NCBI GenBank assembly: GCA_947487845.1
Contig: CANKYC010000008.1
Coordinates: forward strand, 1-22,926
Length of the DNA: 22,926 nucleotides
Direction: 5' to 3'
Origin: Rickettsiales bacterium
GTDB taxonomy: Bacteria; Pseudomonadota; Alphaproteobacteria; Rickettsiales; UBA1997
This document shows, piece by piece, positions 13,857-22,073 of the stretch; the first letter of the stretch is position 1; every line of letters starts with the position of its first letter. The notes under the pieces were generated by a model. It saw nothing but the letters and a program-made list of their open reading frames with translations, was not told where the DNA came from and ran no database searches. Position numbers and translations under genes: made by a program.

Positions 13857-13862
13857 TTTAGG
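13839..13862. repeat. 24-bp direct repeat, copy 2, containing the RT stop codon
   Basis: Matches 13128-13151 at 21 of 24 positions. Its shared CTTTAGG end provides the TAA that terminates the reverse transcriptase gene on the minus strand. Confidence 0.75.
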
Positions 13863-15513
13863 AATAATATTCAGCAAAAACATCAACCTCTTCTTTACTA
13901 AATATTGAACTGATTTCTTCTATTTTTGCTTCATCAATTACTGGTGTTTTATTGATTATTAGTTTGATTTTGTTGCCCAAACTCCAATCGCAATTCCAAA
14001 TTTCTAATTTTTTGAATTTTCCTTCTTTATTTCCATCCCCAAGCTTTGCCATTTTACAAAGTAACTCTGTTTGTTCCTGATCTCTATCAAGCTTTATTGT
14101 TAGTCTTTGAAGCCAAATTTCTAAATGACCCACATTTGGTAAATTTTGAAATTTGTTTTTAATTTTTTTACAAATCTCAATTTTTTCTTCATCGCTTTCC
14201 AAGTAAGAAAGGTAAAGACTTATTAAGGCAAAAATTTTAGGAATTGCCCTAAAATTTTTTATAGCAATGTCGGCTAAAATGCTGATTAAAATTTTTGAAT
14301 CCTTTCCTTTTGCATAATTTGCAAAGTACCAAAAAAAACTAGATGAAAGATTATTGGGAAAGGATTCTTGGCAGTTAGAAATCATTATGAACATTAAGAT
14401 TTTTCTAAAACCTTGTTGATAAATTGCCTTTTCTTCTTTCTCAAAAAACTTAATAAGTAAATTTGTAAGAGTTCCAGAATTAGGGAATTTTTCTGCAAAA
14501 TCGTGAATTATCAGAAGCTTTTTTTGCCTAGATTTTTCTAAATTTAGTTTGTTATTAACTATCCAATAAAGCTTATCTGGCTTGATTGAATCTCTAATTA
14601 TTTGGCTAGAAGATTTTGTTTTTGCTGGATTAATTTTTAAACCCAAATCAATTAAAACTTCGGTCAAAATTTTTAAAATTTCTGCGCCATCTTTCTTTGA
14701 GTTGGTAAAAATTCGGTAATCATCGCGATATCGCAAAATTTTATACTCAAAGCCTTTGTCCTTCAGCTTTCCTTCTAATTCCTTATCAGCGTAGCCCAGA
14801 ACCATTTCGGCAATAAAATCCATTAAAACGCTTCCTTGTGGAATTGAGTTGGTTTGTCCGTGACTCATACAGCGCAAGAAATTGTCAATTTCTTCGCCCA
14901 ACCACCATTTTTTAGATTTATTATCAGATTTCTTATTATCAGATTTCTTAAGCTTGTTTTTGCATTCCGTTTTACCATGAAGCGCCCAAGCAATTGTATG
15001 TGTATAAATTGATCCGTAGCATTCAGAAATATCGGTGTGATGCAAATATTCAAAATCTAAAGCCAGCTCTAAAGACTTTTGCTGAACTTCTTTGACCCAA
15101 TTATTTATTTGTTGTCCGCGACTGTATTTATTGCCTTTACCAACAATTGGCAAACTAACGCACTCTATTTTTTCAGAGCTGGCTTTTGGAAATTTTTGCT
15201 GGATTTCTTGCCAATTTTCTTCTTTGGTAATTTTTTGAACCAGCGCAACATAAAGAACTGGATGAATCAGTTGCAACGGTCGCCAAGCATAGTTTTGGTC
15301 TTTGTTGGTGTATAAAATGTAATTTACTTTTAGACGATTTTTTGCCTCTTCAAAGTTCGTAAGCTCTTGAAAATCTTTAGACTCGGCTAGCTTCTTTAAA
15401 ATTGCTTCAAAGTTAAAATATTGAGGAAGGTCAAAGTCGCAGTAGCATTCTTTTGTTAAAAGAAAATTCTGCGCAGCTTCCCAATCTAAATCTAAAATTT
15501 TTGATGAGGTCAT
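13858..15513 (-). CDS. Stand-alone reverse transcriptase, candidate defence-associated RT (unassigned group)
   Basis: A 551-residue protein from the ATG at 15513. That start is chosen because it lies 23 nt after the ppdK stop; the upstream ATG at 15594 would overlap ppdK. RT motifs: WRPLQLIHPVLYVALVQKI (78-96, RT0/1-like), HTDISECYGSIYTHTIAWAL (159-178, motif A, catalytic Asp161), GQTNSIPQGSVLMDFIAEM (219-237, motif B), YRDD (262-265, motif C with both Asp but Arg where YADD has Ala) and GLKINPAKTK (291-300, motif D). The last 220 residues are helical, Leu/Lys/Glu-rich and repeat-like, as in AbiK-type and many 'unknown group' RTs. There is no maturase or endonuclease domain, so it is not a group II intron protein. 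A lysine-rich loop holds a tandem KKSDN duplication. Most such solitary RTs belong to anti-phage systems; a role in defence is inference. Confidence 0.8.
   Translation of the reverse strand: MTSSKILDLDWEAAQNFLLTKECYCDFDLPQYFNFEAILKKLAESKDFQELTNFEEAKNRLKVNYILYTNKDQNYAWRPLQLIHPVLYVALVQKITKEENWQEIQQKFPKASSEKIECVSLPIVGKGNKYSRGQQINNWVKEVQQKSLELALDFEYLHHTDISECYGSIYTHTIAWALHGKTECKNKLKKSDNKKSDNKSKKWWLGEEIDNFLRCMSHGQTNSIPQGSVLMDFIAEMVLGYADKELEGKLKDKGFEYKILRYRDDYRIFTNSKKDGAEILKILTEVLIDLGLKINPAKTKSSSQIIRDSIKPDKLYWIVNNKLNLEKSRQKKLLIIHDFAEKFPNSGTLTNLLIKFFEKEEKAIYQQGFRKILMFIMISNCQESFPNNLSSSFFWYFANYAKGKDSKILISILADIAIKNFRAIPKIFALISLYLSYLESDEEKIEICKKIKNKFQNLPNVGHLEIWLQRLTIKLDRDQEQTELLCKMAKLGDGNKEGKFKKLEIWNCDWSLGNKIKLIINKTPVIDEAKIEEISSIFSKEEVDVFAEYYS
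14921..14950. repeat. 15-bp perfect tandem duplication inside the RT gene
   Basis: TTATCAGATTTCTTA occurs twice back to back, encoding a duplicated KKSDN in the loop between RT motifs A and B. Being a multiple of three, it keeps the frame. Likely recent slippage. Confidence 0.9.
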
Positions 15514-15536
15514 TTCAAATTTTTTGGTCGCATGAA

Positions 15537-18197
15537 TTACAACGCCGACCTTGCCGCCGCAAGTCTTGCTATCGGAACGCGATATGGTGAACAACTCACA
15601 TAATCCAATCCTGTTTTGTGGCAGAATTCGATTGAGGCTGGATTTCCGCCGTGTTCGCCGCAGATTCCTAGTTTGATATTTGGTCTGGTCGACTTGCCTT
15701 TTTCGGCGGCGATTTTGATTAATTGACCAACACCTTCTTGGTCTAATTCGGCGAAAGGATCTTTTTCTAAAATTCCGGCTTTTTGGTAATGGCCCAAGAA
15801 ACTTGCCGAATCATCGCGCGATAATCCGAAAGTTGTTTGAGTTAAATCGTTAGTTCCAAAGCTGAAAAATTCTGCATCTTTAGCAATTTGATCCGCCATT
15901 AGCGCGGCCCTTGGAAGTTCGATCATCGTGCCAACCATATAGTTCAATTTCACACCCTGCTCTTGTTCAACTGATTTTTCGGTTGTCACAATTAATTCTT
16001 TTAAAATTTGCAATTCTTTTCTAGTTGCAACAAGCGGAACCATAATTTCCAAAAGCACTTCTTGATTAGTTTCTTTTTTAACAATTGAAGCTGCTTCAAA
16101 AATGGCGCGGGCTTGCATTTCGTAGATTTCGGGATAAGAAATTCCCAATCTACAACCGCGATGTCCCAACATTGGATTTTGTTCTTGAAGTTGGTGCGTG
16201 CGATGTTTTACGTAATTAACGTCAACGCCAACAGCTTTGGCAACTTCGGCAATTTCGCTGTCTTTATGTGGCAAAAATTCATGAAGTGGCGGATCGAGCA
16301 GACGAATTGTAACTGGCAATTGAGCCATGATTTTAAAGATTTCAACGAAGTCTTTGCGTTGCATCGGCAATAATTTTGCCAAGGCTTTTTTTCTGCCTTC
16401 TAATTCTTCCGCCAAAATCATTTCGCGAACTGCGACAATTCTATCTTCGCTAAAAAACATATGTTCAGTTCGACAGAGTCCAATTCCTTCGGCGCCAAAG
16501 TCGCGGGCGGTTTGGCAATCTAGCGGAGTTTCGGCGTTGGTTCTAACTTTTAAAACACGAACTTCATCAGCCCATTTCATTATAGTTTGAAAATCACTCG
16601 ATAAATTTGGTTTTAAAGTTGGAACCAAGCCAAGAATTACATCACCCGTTGAACCATTAATTGTAATAACTTCACCCTCTTTAACTTTCACGCCGCCGGC
16701 GGTGAAAAATTGTCCGTTATTGTCAACATGCAAATTTGAAGCGCCAGAAACGCAAGGAGTTCCCATGCCGCGCGCAACTACAGCCGCGTGCGAAGTCATA
16801 CCGCCGCGAGCGGTTAAAATACCTTGAGAAACATGCATGCCTTTGATGTCTTCGGGGCTGGTTTCAACGCGAACTAAAATAACTTTATCGCCATTTTCTG
16901 ATTTTCTTTCAGCTTCAGCAGAAGAAAATACCACAATTCCCGAAGCGGCGCCGGGAGAAGCCGGAAGGCCTTTTGCAATGATTTGAACTTTTGCTTTTGG
17001 ATCAAGAGTTGGGTGCAAAAGCTGATCTAAACTTGCAGGATCAATTCTTTTTAGCGCTTCTTTTTTATCGATTAATTTTTCTTCAACCATATCAACCGCA
17101 ATTTTTACCGCAGCTTGCGCCGTGCGTTTGCCGTTGCGGGTTTGGAGCATCCAAAGTTTTTTATTTTGCACGGTAAATTCGATGTCTTGCATATCGCGAT
17201 AATGCAATTCGAGTTTTTTATAAATATTTACCAATTCTGCAAAAACGTCAGGCATGGTTTCTTCCATCGAAGGAAGGTTTGAATCTAGTTGTTCTTTGCC
17301 AGAAATCGTGATTGATTGCGGCGTGCGAATGCCCGCAACAACATCTTCGCCTTGGGCGTTGATTAAATATTCGCCGTAAAGTTCTTTGGTTCCTGTTGAT
17401 GGATTTCTGGTGAAAGCAACGCCAGTTGCCGAAGTGTCGCCCATATTTCCAAAAACCATTGATTGCACATTTACCGCAGTTCCCCATTCGGCGGGAATAT
17501 TGTTCAAATCGCGATAAATAATCGCGCGATCATTCATCCACGAAGCAAAAACTGCTTCGACCGAACCCCAAAGTTGCTCATTTACATCTTGCGGAAATTC
17601 GCGGCCTAATTCTTCTTTTACTTTTGCCTTAAAAAGATCAACGATTTCTTCTAAATTTTCACAGCTTAAATCGGTGTCAGCGCTGGCGCCGAACTCATGT
17701 TTTTTTTCGTCTAAAATTACTTCAAAATTATAGTGATCAACGCCCAAAACTACGTCGGAATACATTTGGATGAAACGACGATAAGAATCAAAAGCGAAAC
17801 GGCGATTGTTACTTTTTTGTGCCAATCCCAAAACTGTTTTATCATTTAAGCCTAAGTTTAAAACTGTGTCCATCATTCCGGGCATTGAAGCGCGCGCGCC
17901 GGAGCGCACCGAAAATAAAAGTGGATTTTCTTCATCACCAAATTTGGCGCCAATTTTTTCTTCAATTTGTTTAAGCGCGGCTTCAACTTGCTGCTTTAGT
18001 TCGGCGGGAAATTTTTTGCCGTTTTTATAATAAAAATCGCAAAATTCTGTTGTGATTGTAAGCCCCGGTGGAACTGGCAAACCCATTTTTGACATTTCTG
18101 CCAAGTTTGCACCTTTGCCACCAAGAAGGTTTTTCATTGAAGCATCGCCTTCAGATTTACCGTCACCGAAAGAATAAACGAATTTTTGAGCAGTCAT
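15537..18197 (-). CDS. ppdK: Pyruvate, phosphate dikinase
   Basis: An 886-residue protein of full length. The N-terminal ATP-grasp part has LLGGKGANLAEMSKMGLPVPPG (24-45) and SVRSGARASMPGMMDTVLNLG (96-116). The phosphohistidine swivelling domain has GGMTSHAAVVARGMGTPCVSG (465-485), with catalytic His470 and the adjacent Thr468 that regulatory kinases target. The TIM-barrel PEP-binding domain has GIGLCRTEHMFF and, near the end, GICGEHGGNPASIEF with the catalytic Cys. The C-terminus YRVPIARLAAARSAL is the usual end. It interconverts pyruvate, ATP and Pi with PEP, AMP and PPi, useful for gluconeogenic PEP supply or PPi-driven glycolysis. It is followed by the RT gene after 23 nt on the same strand. 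It is 243 bases downstream of glyS and probably has its own promoter. Confidence 0.98.
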   Translation of the reverse strand: MTAQKFVYSFGDGKSEGDASMKNLLGGKGANLAEMSKMGLPVPPGLTITTEFCDFYYKNGKKFPAELKQQVEAALKQIEEKIGAKFGDEENPLLFSVRSGARASMPGMMDTVLNLGLNDKTVLGLAQKSNNRRFAFDSYRRFIQMYSDVVLGVDHYNFEVILDEKKHEFGASADTDLSCENLEEIVDLFKAKVKEELGREFPQDVNEQLWGSVEAVFASWMNDRAIIYRDLNNIPAEWGTAVNVQSMVFGNMGDTSATGVAFTRNPSTGTKELYGEYLINAQGEDVVAGIRTPQSITISGKEQLDSNLPSMEETMPDVFAELVNIYKKLELHYRDMQDIEFTVQNKKLWMLQTRNGKRTAQAAVKIAVDMVEEKLIDKKEALKRIDPASLDQLLHPTLDPKAKVQIIAKGLPASPGAASGIVVFSSAEAERKSENGDKVILVRVETSPEDIKGMHVSQGILTARGGMTSHAAVVARGMGTPCVSGASNLHVDNNGQFFTAGGVKVKEGEVITINGSTGDVILGLVPTLKPNLSSDFQTIMKWADEVRVLKVRTNAETPLDCQTARDFGAEGIGLCRTEHMFFSEDRIVAVREMILAEELEGRKKALAKLLPMQRKDFVEIFKIMAQLPVTIRLLDPPLHEFLPHKDSEIAEVAKAVGVDVNYVKHRTHQLQEQNPMLGHRGCRLGISYPEIYEMQARAIFEAASIVKKETNQEVLLEIMVPLVATRKELQILKELIVTTEKSVEQEQGVKLNYMVGTMIELPRAALMADQIAKDAEFFSFGTNDLTQTTFGLSRDDSASFLGHYQKAGILEKDPFAELDQEGVGQLIKIAAEKGKSTRPNIKLGICGEHGGNPASIEFCHKTGLDYVSCSPYRVPIARLAAARSAL

Positions 18198-18353
18198 TTT
18201 AGATTAAATCAAATTGAAGTTTTTGGAATTCAACGCCATTTACAACCAATGAAATTGAGGCATTTTCCAGCGTTATGCCAGCGTTATTAGATTGTCGCAA
18301 ATCAAAATTTTCTAAGAATTTTTTGTGATTCTGATTTTTTTAAAAAAGGGCTG

Positions 18354-18414
18354 CAAAAAGCTCGACAAAAACTTTTGTTTGCGACGAGTCGGTTATTTTA
18401 ATTGCGGCTTTTTG
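18354..18414 (-). terminator. Possible weak terminator after glyS
   Basis: On the minus strand CAAAAAGC and GCTTTTTG (18414-18407 and 18361-18354) close a stem around an inner ACAAAAAC-TTTTGT hairpin, followed by CAGCCCTTTTTTA. It begins 26 bases after the glyS stop. The loop is long and the stem short, so confidence is low. The rest of the 243-base gap to ppdK shows a 10-base direct repeat CCAGCGTTAT (18267 and 18278) and nothing else. Confidence 0.3.
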
Positions 18415-18440
18415 TAAAGCAAAGGTTTGGATAGTAAAAT

Positions 18441-20612
18441 TTAAGAAATTTCTACTTTCGATAAATCAGCCACCTGATTAAACAAAGCGCGAATTTCGGA
18501 TAAAATTAATAAACGATTTTCGCGTAAATTTTCTTCCTTATCATTAACCACAACATGATCAAAAAAGTGGGTTAAAGGCAATTCCAAAATATTGAGTAAT
18601 TTGAAAGCCATTTCAAATTCACCTTTTGAAATCAACTTTTTAAAATCAGCGGTAACTTGTTTTATACGGCGATATAAAGCCAATTCATATTTGCTTTTCA
18701 TGCTTAAGCGCGAAGGCTTGCCGCTATATTTTTTTTGACTTTTCTTTTCTTCAATTGCCAAAATATTGGACGATCTTTTGTAAAGCTCGATGATTTTTTC
18801 ACTCTCTTTGTTTTTAACAAATTGACTTAAAAATCTGATTTTTTTTGCTAAATAAATAATGTCACAAAGTTTGTGAACTTTTAAATCGGATAAATATTCA
18901 TCAATTACGGCATTAATAATATCAGGCTGTAGCTGCTCGTTCTCGCGCAAATAAGCTTTCAATCTTTCTACAAAAAAGCGGATTATTTCTTCAACTAAGA
19001 TTTCTTTATTTTCAAAAAAATTACCTTGTTTTTGGCCCAAAAGTGTTTTTAAAACTTTTGGCGGATAAGCGTTAAGCGACTTTTCAATTAATATGCGAAT
19101 TGGGAAAGCGATATTATGTTGAAAGCCAATTCTGATAATTCCAAGTGCTGCGCGCCTTAGGGCGTAAGGATCTTTCGAGCTCGTTGGTTTTTCATCAGCC
19201 AAGAAAAATCCAGTGATTGAATCAATTTTATCGGCAATTGAAAGCGCAATTCCCAGTGGCGTTTTAGGCAATTCTGAATTTGGGCCTAAAGGTAAATAAT
19301 GTTCATAAATTGCGGCAGAAATTTTGATATTTTCATTTTGTTTTTGAGCGTAAAAACTGCCGATTTTTCCTTGTAATTCTGGAAGTTCGCTGACGGTTTT
19401 AGTGACTAAATCTGCTTTGCATAAATCAGCAGCGCGATCAATTAGGACTAAATCGCAATGAGGAATAAAAATAGAAAGGAATTTTGCCAAACTATTAATG
19501 CGGGCAATTTTATCTAAAACCGTTCCCAATTTTTGGTGGAACACAACTTTGCTTAAATCGGGAACTCTTGAAATTAAAGGCTTTTTCAAATCTTCGCTGA
19601 TAAAAAATTGAGCATCATTTAAACGGGCGCGAACCAGTTTTTCATTATCTTTAATAATTTTTTCTTTTGCAAAATCAGCAGTATCAACGTTAGAGATAAA
19701 AATAAATTTTGATTGCAACTCACCTTTTGAATTTTTTAAGCAAAAATATCTTTGGTTTAATTTTAGAGTTAAAACCAAAACTTCTTCGGGCAATTCCATA
19801 AATTTTTGGTCAATTTCACCAACCCAAGCTATTGGCCATTCGCAAAGGCCGATGACTTCATCGTAAAGTGGAGATTTTTCTTCTGCATCTATTGTTTCAA
19901 AACCAAGATAAGTTTTAATTTTTGTAATTTCTTCAATGATTTTTTTTCTACGATCTGCCCGATCTAAAATTACAAAATTGTCGATGAGAATTTTCTTGTA
20001 ATCGCCAGCATCCTTTAATTTCAAAGGTGAGGAGCTTTTTAAAAAATGACCAAAAGTTTGGTCATTTGATTTTAATCCAGCAAATTCAACTTCTATAATT
20101 TCACTGCCAAACAAACAGGCGATGTTGCGAATTGGCCTGATCCATTTTGGCTGAATGTTAGAGTTTTCAACATCCCAACGCATTAATTTTGGCCACGCCG
20201 CAATCATTTTTTGCAACATTTGCGGGATTGAATCTTTTAAAATTGTGTCAGTTTTAATTTCAGATTCGGGTTTAATGTAAGCGTAGCAAGTGTTGCCGTT
20301 ATTTTCGGTTTTTTCTAATTCTGATTCTTCGCTTAAGCCAACAGATTTCAAAAATCCTTCAATTGCGCGCTTATCGGCATTAATTTTTGGCCCAACTTTT
20401 TTGGTGGCAGGAGTTTTTTGAGAGGCTTCGAGATTTGAAATATAAAGCGTTAAACGGCGTGGCGTGATGAAGGTGTTTAACTGTTCAACCGTAAAAACTA
20501 AATTGTTTTTAGTTAAAATTTCAGAGGCGATTTTAGCAAAGTTTTCCGCCGCTGCTTTTTGCATTCCAGCAGGAATTTCTTCGCTTAAAATTTCGAGTAA
20601 AAAATCAGTCAT
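18441..20612 (-). CDS. glyS: Glycyl-tRNA synthetase beta subunit
   Basis: A 723-residue protein, slightly longer than the roughly 690 residues of E. coli GlyS. The N-terminus MTDFLLEILSEEIPAGMQKAA is the family signature. Also visible are FITPRRLTLYISNL, RWIRP-like KWIRPIRNIACLFG, YDEVIGLCEWPIAWVGEID, LTLKLNQRYFCL and DPYALRRAALGIIRI before the C-terminal helical, anticodon-binding part ending FFDHVVVNDKEENLRENRLLILSEI. With GlyQ it forms the alpha2beta2 enzyme charging tRNAGly. glyQ is usually adjacent but is absent from this window; its place upstream is taken by hom, 41 bases away, which probably shares a transcript. The start is fixed by the conserved N-terminus. Confidence 0.97.
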   Translation of the reverse strand: MTDFLLEILSEEIPAGMQKAAAENFAKIASEILTKNNLVFTVEQLNTFITPRRLTLYISNLEASQKTPATKKVGPKINADKRAIEGFLKSVGLSEESELEKTENNGNTCYAYIKPESEIKTDTILKDSIPQMLQKMIAAWPKLMRWDVENSNIQPKWIRPIRNIACLFGSEIIEVEFAGLKSNDQTFGHFLKSSSPLKLKDAGDYKKILIDNFVILDRADRRKKIIEEITKIKTYLGFETIDAEEKSPLYDEVIGLCEWPIAWVGEIDQKFMELPEEVLVLTLKLNQRYFCLKNSKGELQSKFIFISNVDTADFAKEKIIKDNEKLVRARLNDAQFFISEDLKKPLISRVPDLSKVVFHQKLGTVLDKIARINSLAKFLSIFIPHCDLVLIDRAADLCKADLVTKTVSELPELQGKIGSFYAQKQNENIKISAAIYEHYLPLGPNSELPKTPLGIALSIADKIDSITGFFLADEKPTSSKDPYALRRAALGIIRIGFQHNIAFPIRILIEKSLNAYPPKVLKTLLGQKQGNFFENKEILVEEIIRFFVERLKAYLRENEQLQPDIINAVIDEYLSDLKVHKLCDIIYLAKKIRFLSQFVKNKESEKIIELYKRSSNILAIEEKKSQKKYSGKPSRLSMKSKYELALYRRIKQVTADFKKLISKGEFEMAFKLLNILELPLTHFFDHVVVNDKEENLRENRLLILSEIRALFNQVADLSKVEIS

Positions 20613-20653
20613 TTATGATATTTATTAAATATGTAGTTGTGACGACAATAGGC

Positions 20654-21925
20654 TTAAAACCCAATCTCTTCAACTCGTAGAAATTTTGAAGATTTAACCA
20701 ATCCAGAATCAAGATTTTTTAAAATCTCAATCATGTTTTTTTCAACTTGGGAATTAATCAAAAATCCACAAATAATTTCTTCATTAGCATCAATAAAAGC
20801 TGCTTGTTCAACCAAAATTTCGTTTCCGAAAATCGCTTCTGCGATATTAGTTTTTTGAGCAGAATTTTTATCAATTACCAACTTCAAAAAATATTTTCCA
20901 ACACGTTGTGAAATATTGATAACATTGACTTCGCCCAATTTAGAATTTTCAACACCAAATAAATAAGAAGAACGTCCGCAGGCAATATCAATTAAATCTG
21001 CAACAATCGCAGATCCGGTTGTTAATCCGCCAGCGCCGCGTCCAATTGAAAGGTTCCAACTCGCATTGGAAGTATTCACCAAAACTGCATTAAAAGGTCC
21101 GTCAACTTGTGCGATTTTATCGCATTTTTTTACTAAAGCTGGGTAAATTGTTTGTTGGCAAGCGTCGCCTAGCTTTTTGTAAATTCCTAAAAGTTTAATT
21201 TTATAACCTAATTCATCGGCTAATTTCACATCTTGAATCGAAACTTCATCAACGCCTTCAATATATAATTTTTTGAAAGCAGGTTTTGATGAAGAAGAAA
21301 TTGCTGATAAAATCGCTAATTTATGTGCGCTGTCAATGCCTTTAACATCAAGGGTTGGATCGGCTTCGGCGTAACCTAATTTTTGCGCTTCCGCTAAAGT
21401 TTCTAAATAATCAGAACCTTCATTTCCCATCTTGGTTAAAATGAAGTTACAAGTTCCATTTAAAATCGCGTAAAATTCAGTAATTTCGCTGGAAGTAAAA
21501 CTTTCTTTAAAAGTTTTAATAACAGGATTTGCGCCCGCAGTTGAGGCTTCAAAGCCAATATGACCGCTATATTTTTCAACCAAAGCTGAAATTTCGCTGC
21601 CAAATTCGGCAAGTAAAGCTTTGTTGGCAGTTATAACTTTTTTGCCATTTTTAATGGCGGTTTCAACCAATTCTTTAGCGAGCGTGGTGCCGCCAATAAC
21701 TTCAATTATAACATCAATTTCTGTATCATTCGCCAAATCAATTGCGTTTTTGTAAAATTTAATTTTTGAATCGACAAAATCTTTGTTGCTGCGCGCCGAA
21801 ACTGCGACAATTTCAAAAATAGTTTGGCTTTTTAATTCAAGAATTTTGGCATCTTTTTTCAATATTTCATAAACGCCCTGTCCGACTGTTCCCAAGCCGG
21901 CAAGACCGATTTTTAACTTTTTCAT
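20654..21925 (-). CDS. hom: Homoserine dehydrogenase
   Basis: A 423-residue protein from the ATG at 21925. The frame extends upstream to 22021, but the extra 32 residues have no family counterpart and would run into the ileS promoter, so I use the start giving MKKLKIGLAGLGTVGQGVYEIL. This Rossmann GLGTVG motif binds NAD(P). Further blocks are GGTTLAKELVETAIKNGKKVITANKALLAEFG, GASTAGANPVIKTF and FYAILNGTCNFILTKM, then GYAEADPTLDVKGIDSAHKLAIL with the catalytic Asp/Lys region and SIGRGAGGLTTGSAIVADLIDIA. A short ACT-like domain ends the protein. It reduces aspartate semialdehyde to homoserine for threonine and methionine. It is the first gene of a hom-glyS unit, divergent from ileS. Its presence points to a less reduced metabolism than in Rickettsia. 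Confidence 0.96.
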   Translation of the reverse strand: MKKLKIGLAGLGTVGQGVYEILKKDAKILELKSQTIFEIVAVSARSNKDFVDSKIKFYKNAIDLANDTEIDVIIEVIGGTTLAKELVETAIKNGKKVITANKALLAEFGSEISALVEKYSGHIGFEASTAGANPVIKTFKESFTSSEITEFYAILNGTCNFILTKMGNEGSDYLETLAEAQKLGYAEADPTLDVKGIDSAHKLAILSAISSSSKPAFKKLYIEGVDEVSIQDVKLADELGYKIKLLGIYKKLGDACQQTIYPALVKKCDKIAQVDGPFNAVLVNTSNASWNLSIGRGAGGLTTGSAIVADLIDIACGRSSYLFGVENSKLGEVNVINISQRVGKYFLKLVIDKNSAQKTNIAEAIFGNEILVEQAAFIDANEEIICGFLINSQVEKNMIEILKNLDSGLVKSSKFLRVEEIGF

Positions 21926-22006
21926 TAAATTTTGAATAACTAGAATTTTTACGGAAGATTGCGTTTTGCAAAGCGGATGAATTGAAAAAACTTTTCTAAG
22001 TTTTAA

Positions 22007-22036
22007 TTGACCTAAATTCAAGCTGTTTGTTATGCT
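22007..22036 (+). promoter_or_regulatory. Sigma-70-type promoter for ileS
   Basis: TTGACC (22007-22012), an 18-nt spacer, then TATGCT (22031-22036), preceded by TGT as an extended -10. The predicted transcript would begin about 30 bases before the ileS ATG at 22074. The position in the divergent hom/ileS gap fits. No start-site data. Confidence 0.5.
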
Positions 22037-22073
22037 GATAAAGTAAATTCATTTTATAAATTTTTCCAAAATA

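Noticed and set aside
13014..13861. Integron attC sites flanking gene cassettes (RT, DUF4160/DUF2442)
   Set aside because: The arrangement of genes followed by palindromic segments suggested it, but neither segment has the paired RYYYAAC and GTTRRRY core sites in the correct order, and no integrase is present.
13858..15513. Group II intron-encoded protein or retron RT
   Set aside because: There is no maturase X domain, HNH endonuclease or intron RNA ends, and the gene directly follows ppdK with no room for an msr/msd region upstream.
15514..15594. Extended RT N-terminus from the ATG at 15594
   Set aside because: It would overlap the conserved C-terminus of ppdK by 58 bases, and the added 27 residues are just the ppdK tail read in another frame.
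18198..18440. tRNA or small RNA gene between glyS and ppdK
   Set aside because: No cloverleaf, T-loop or conserved RNA signature was found; only a weak terminator-like stem and a short direct repeat.
21926..22021. Extended homoserine dehydrogenase N-terminus from the ATG at 22021
   Set aside because: The 32 extra residues precede the standard MKKLKIGLAGLG start and lie across the divergent promoter region.
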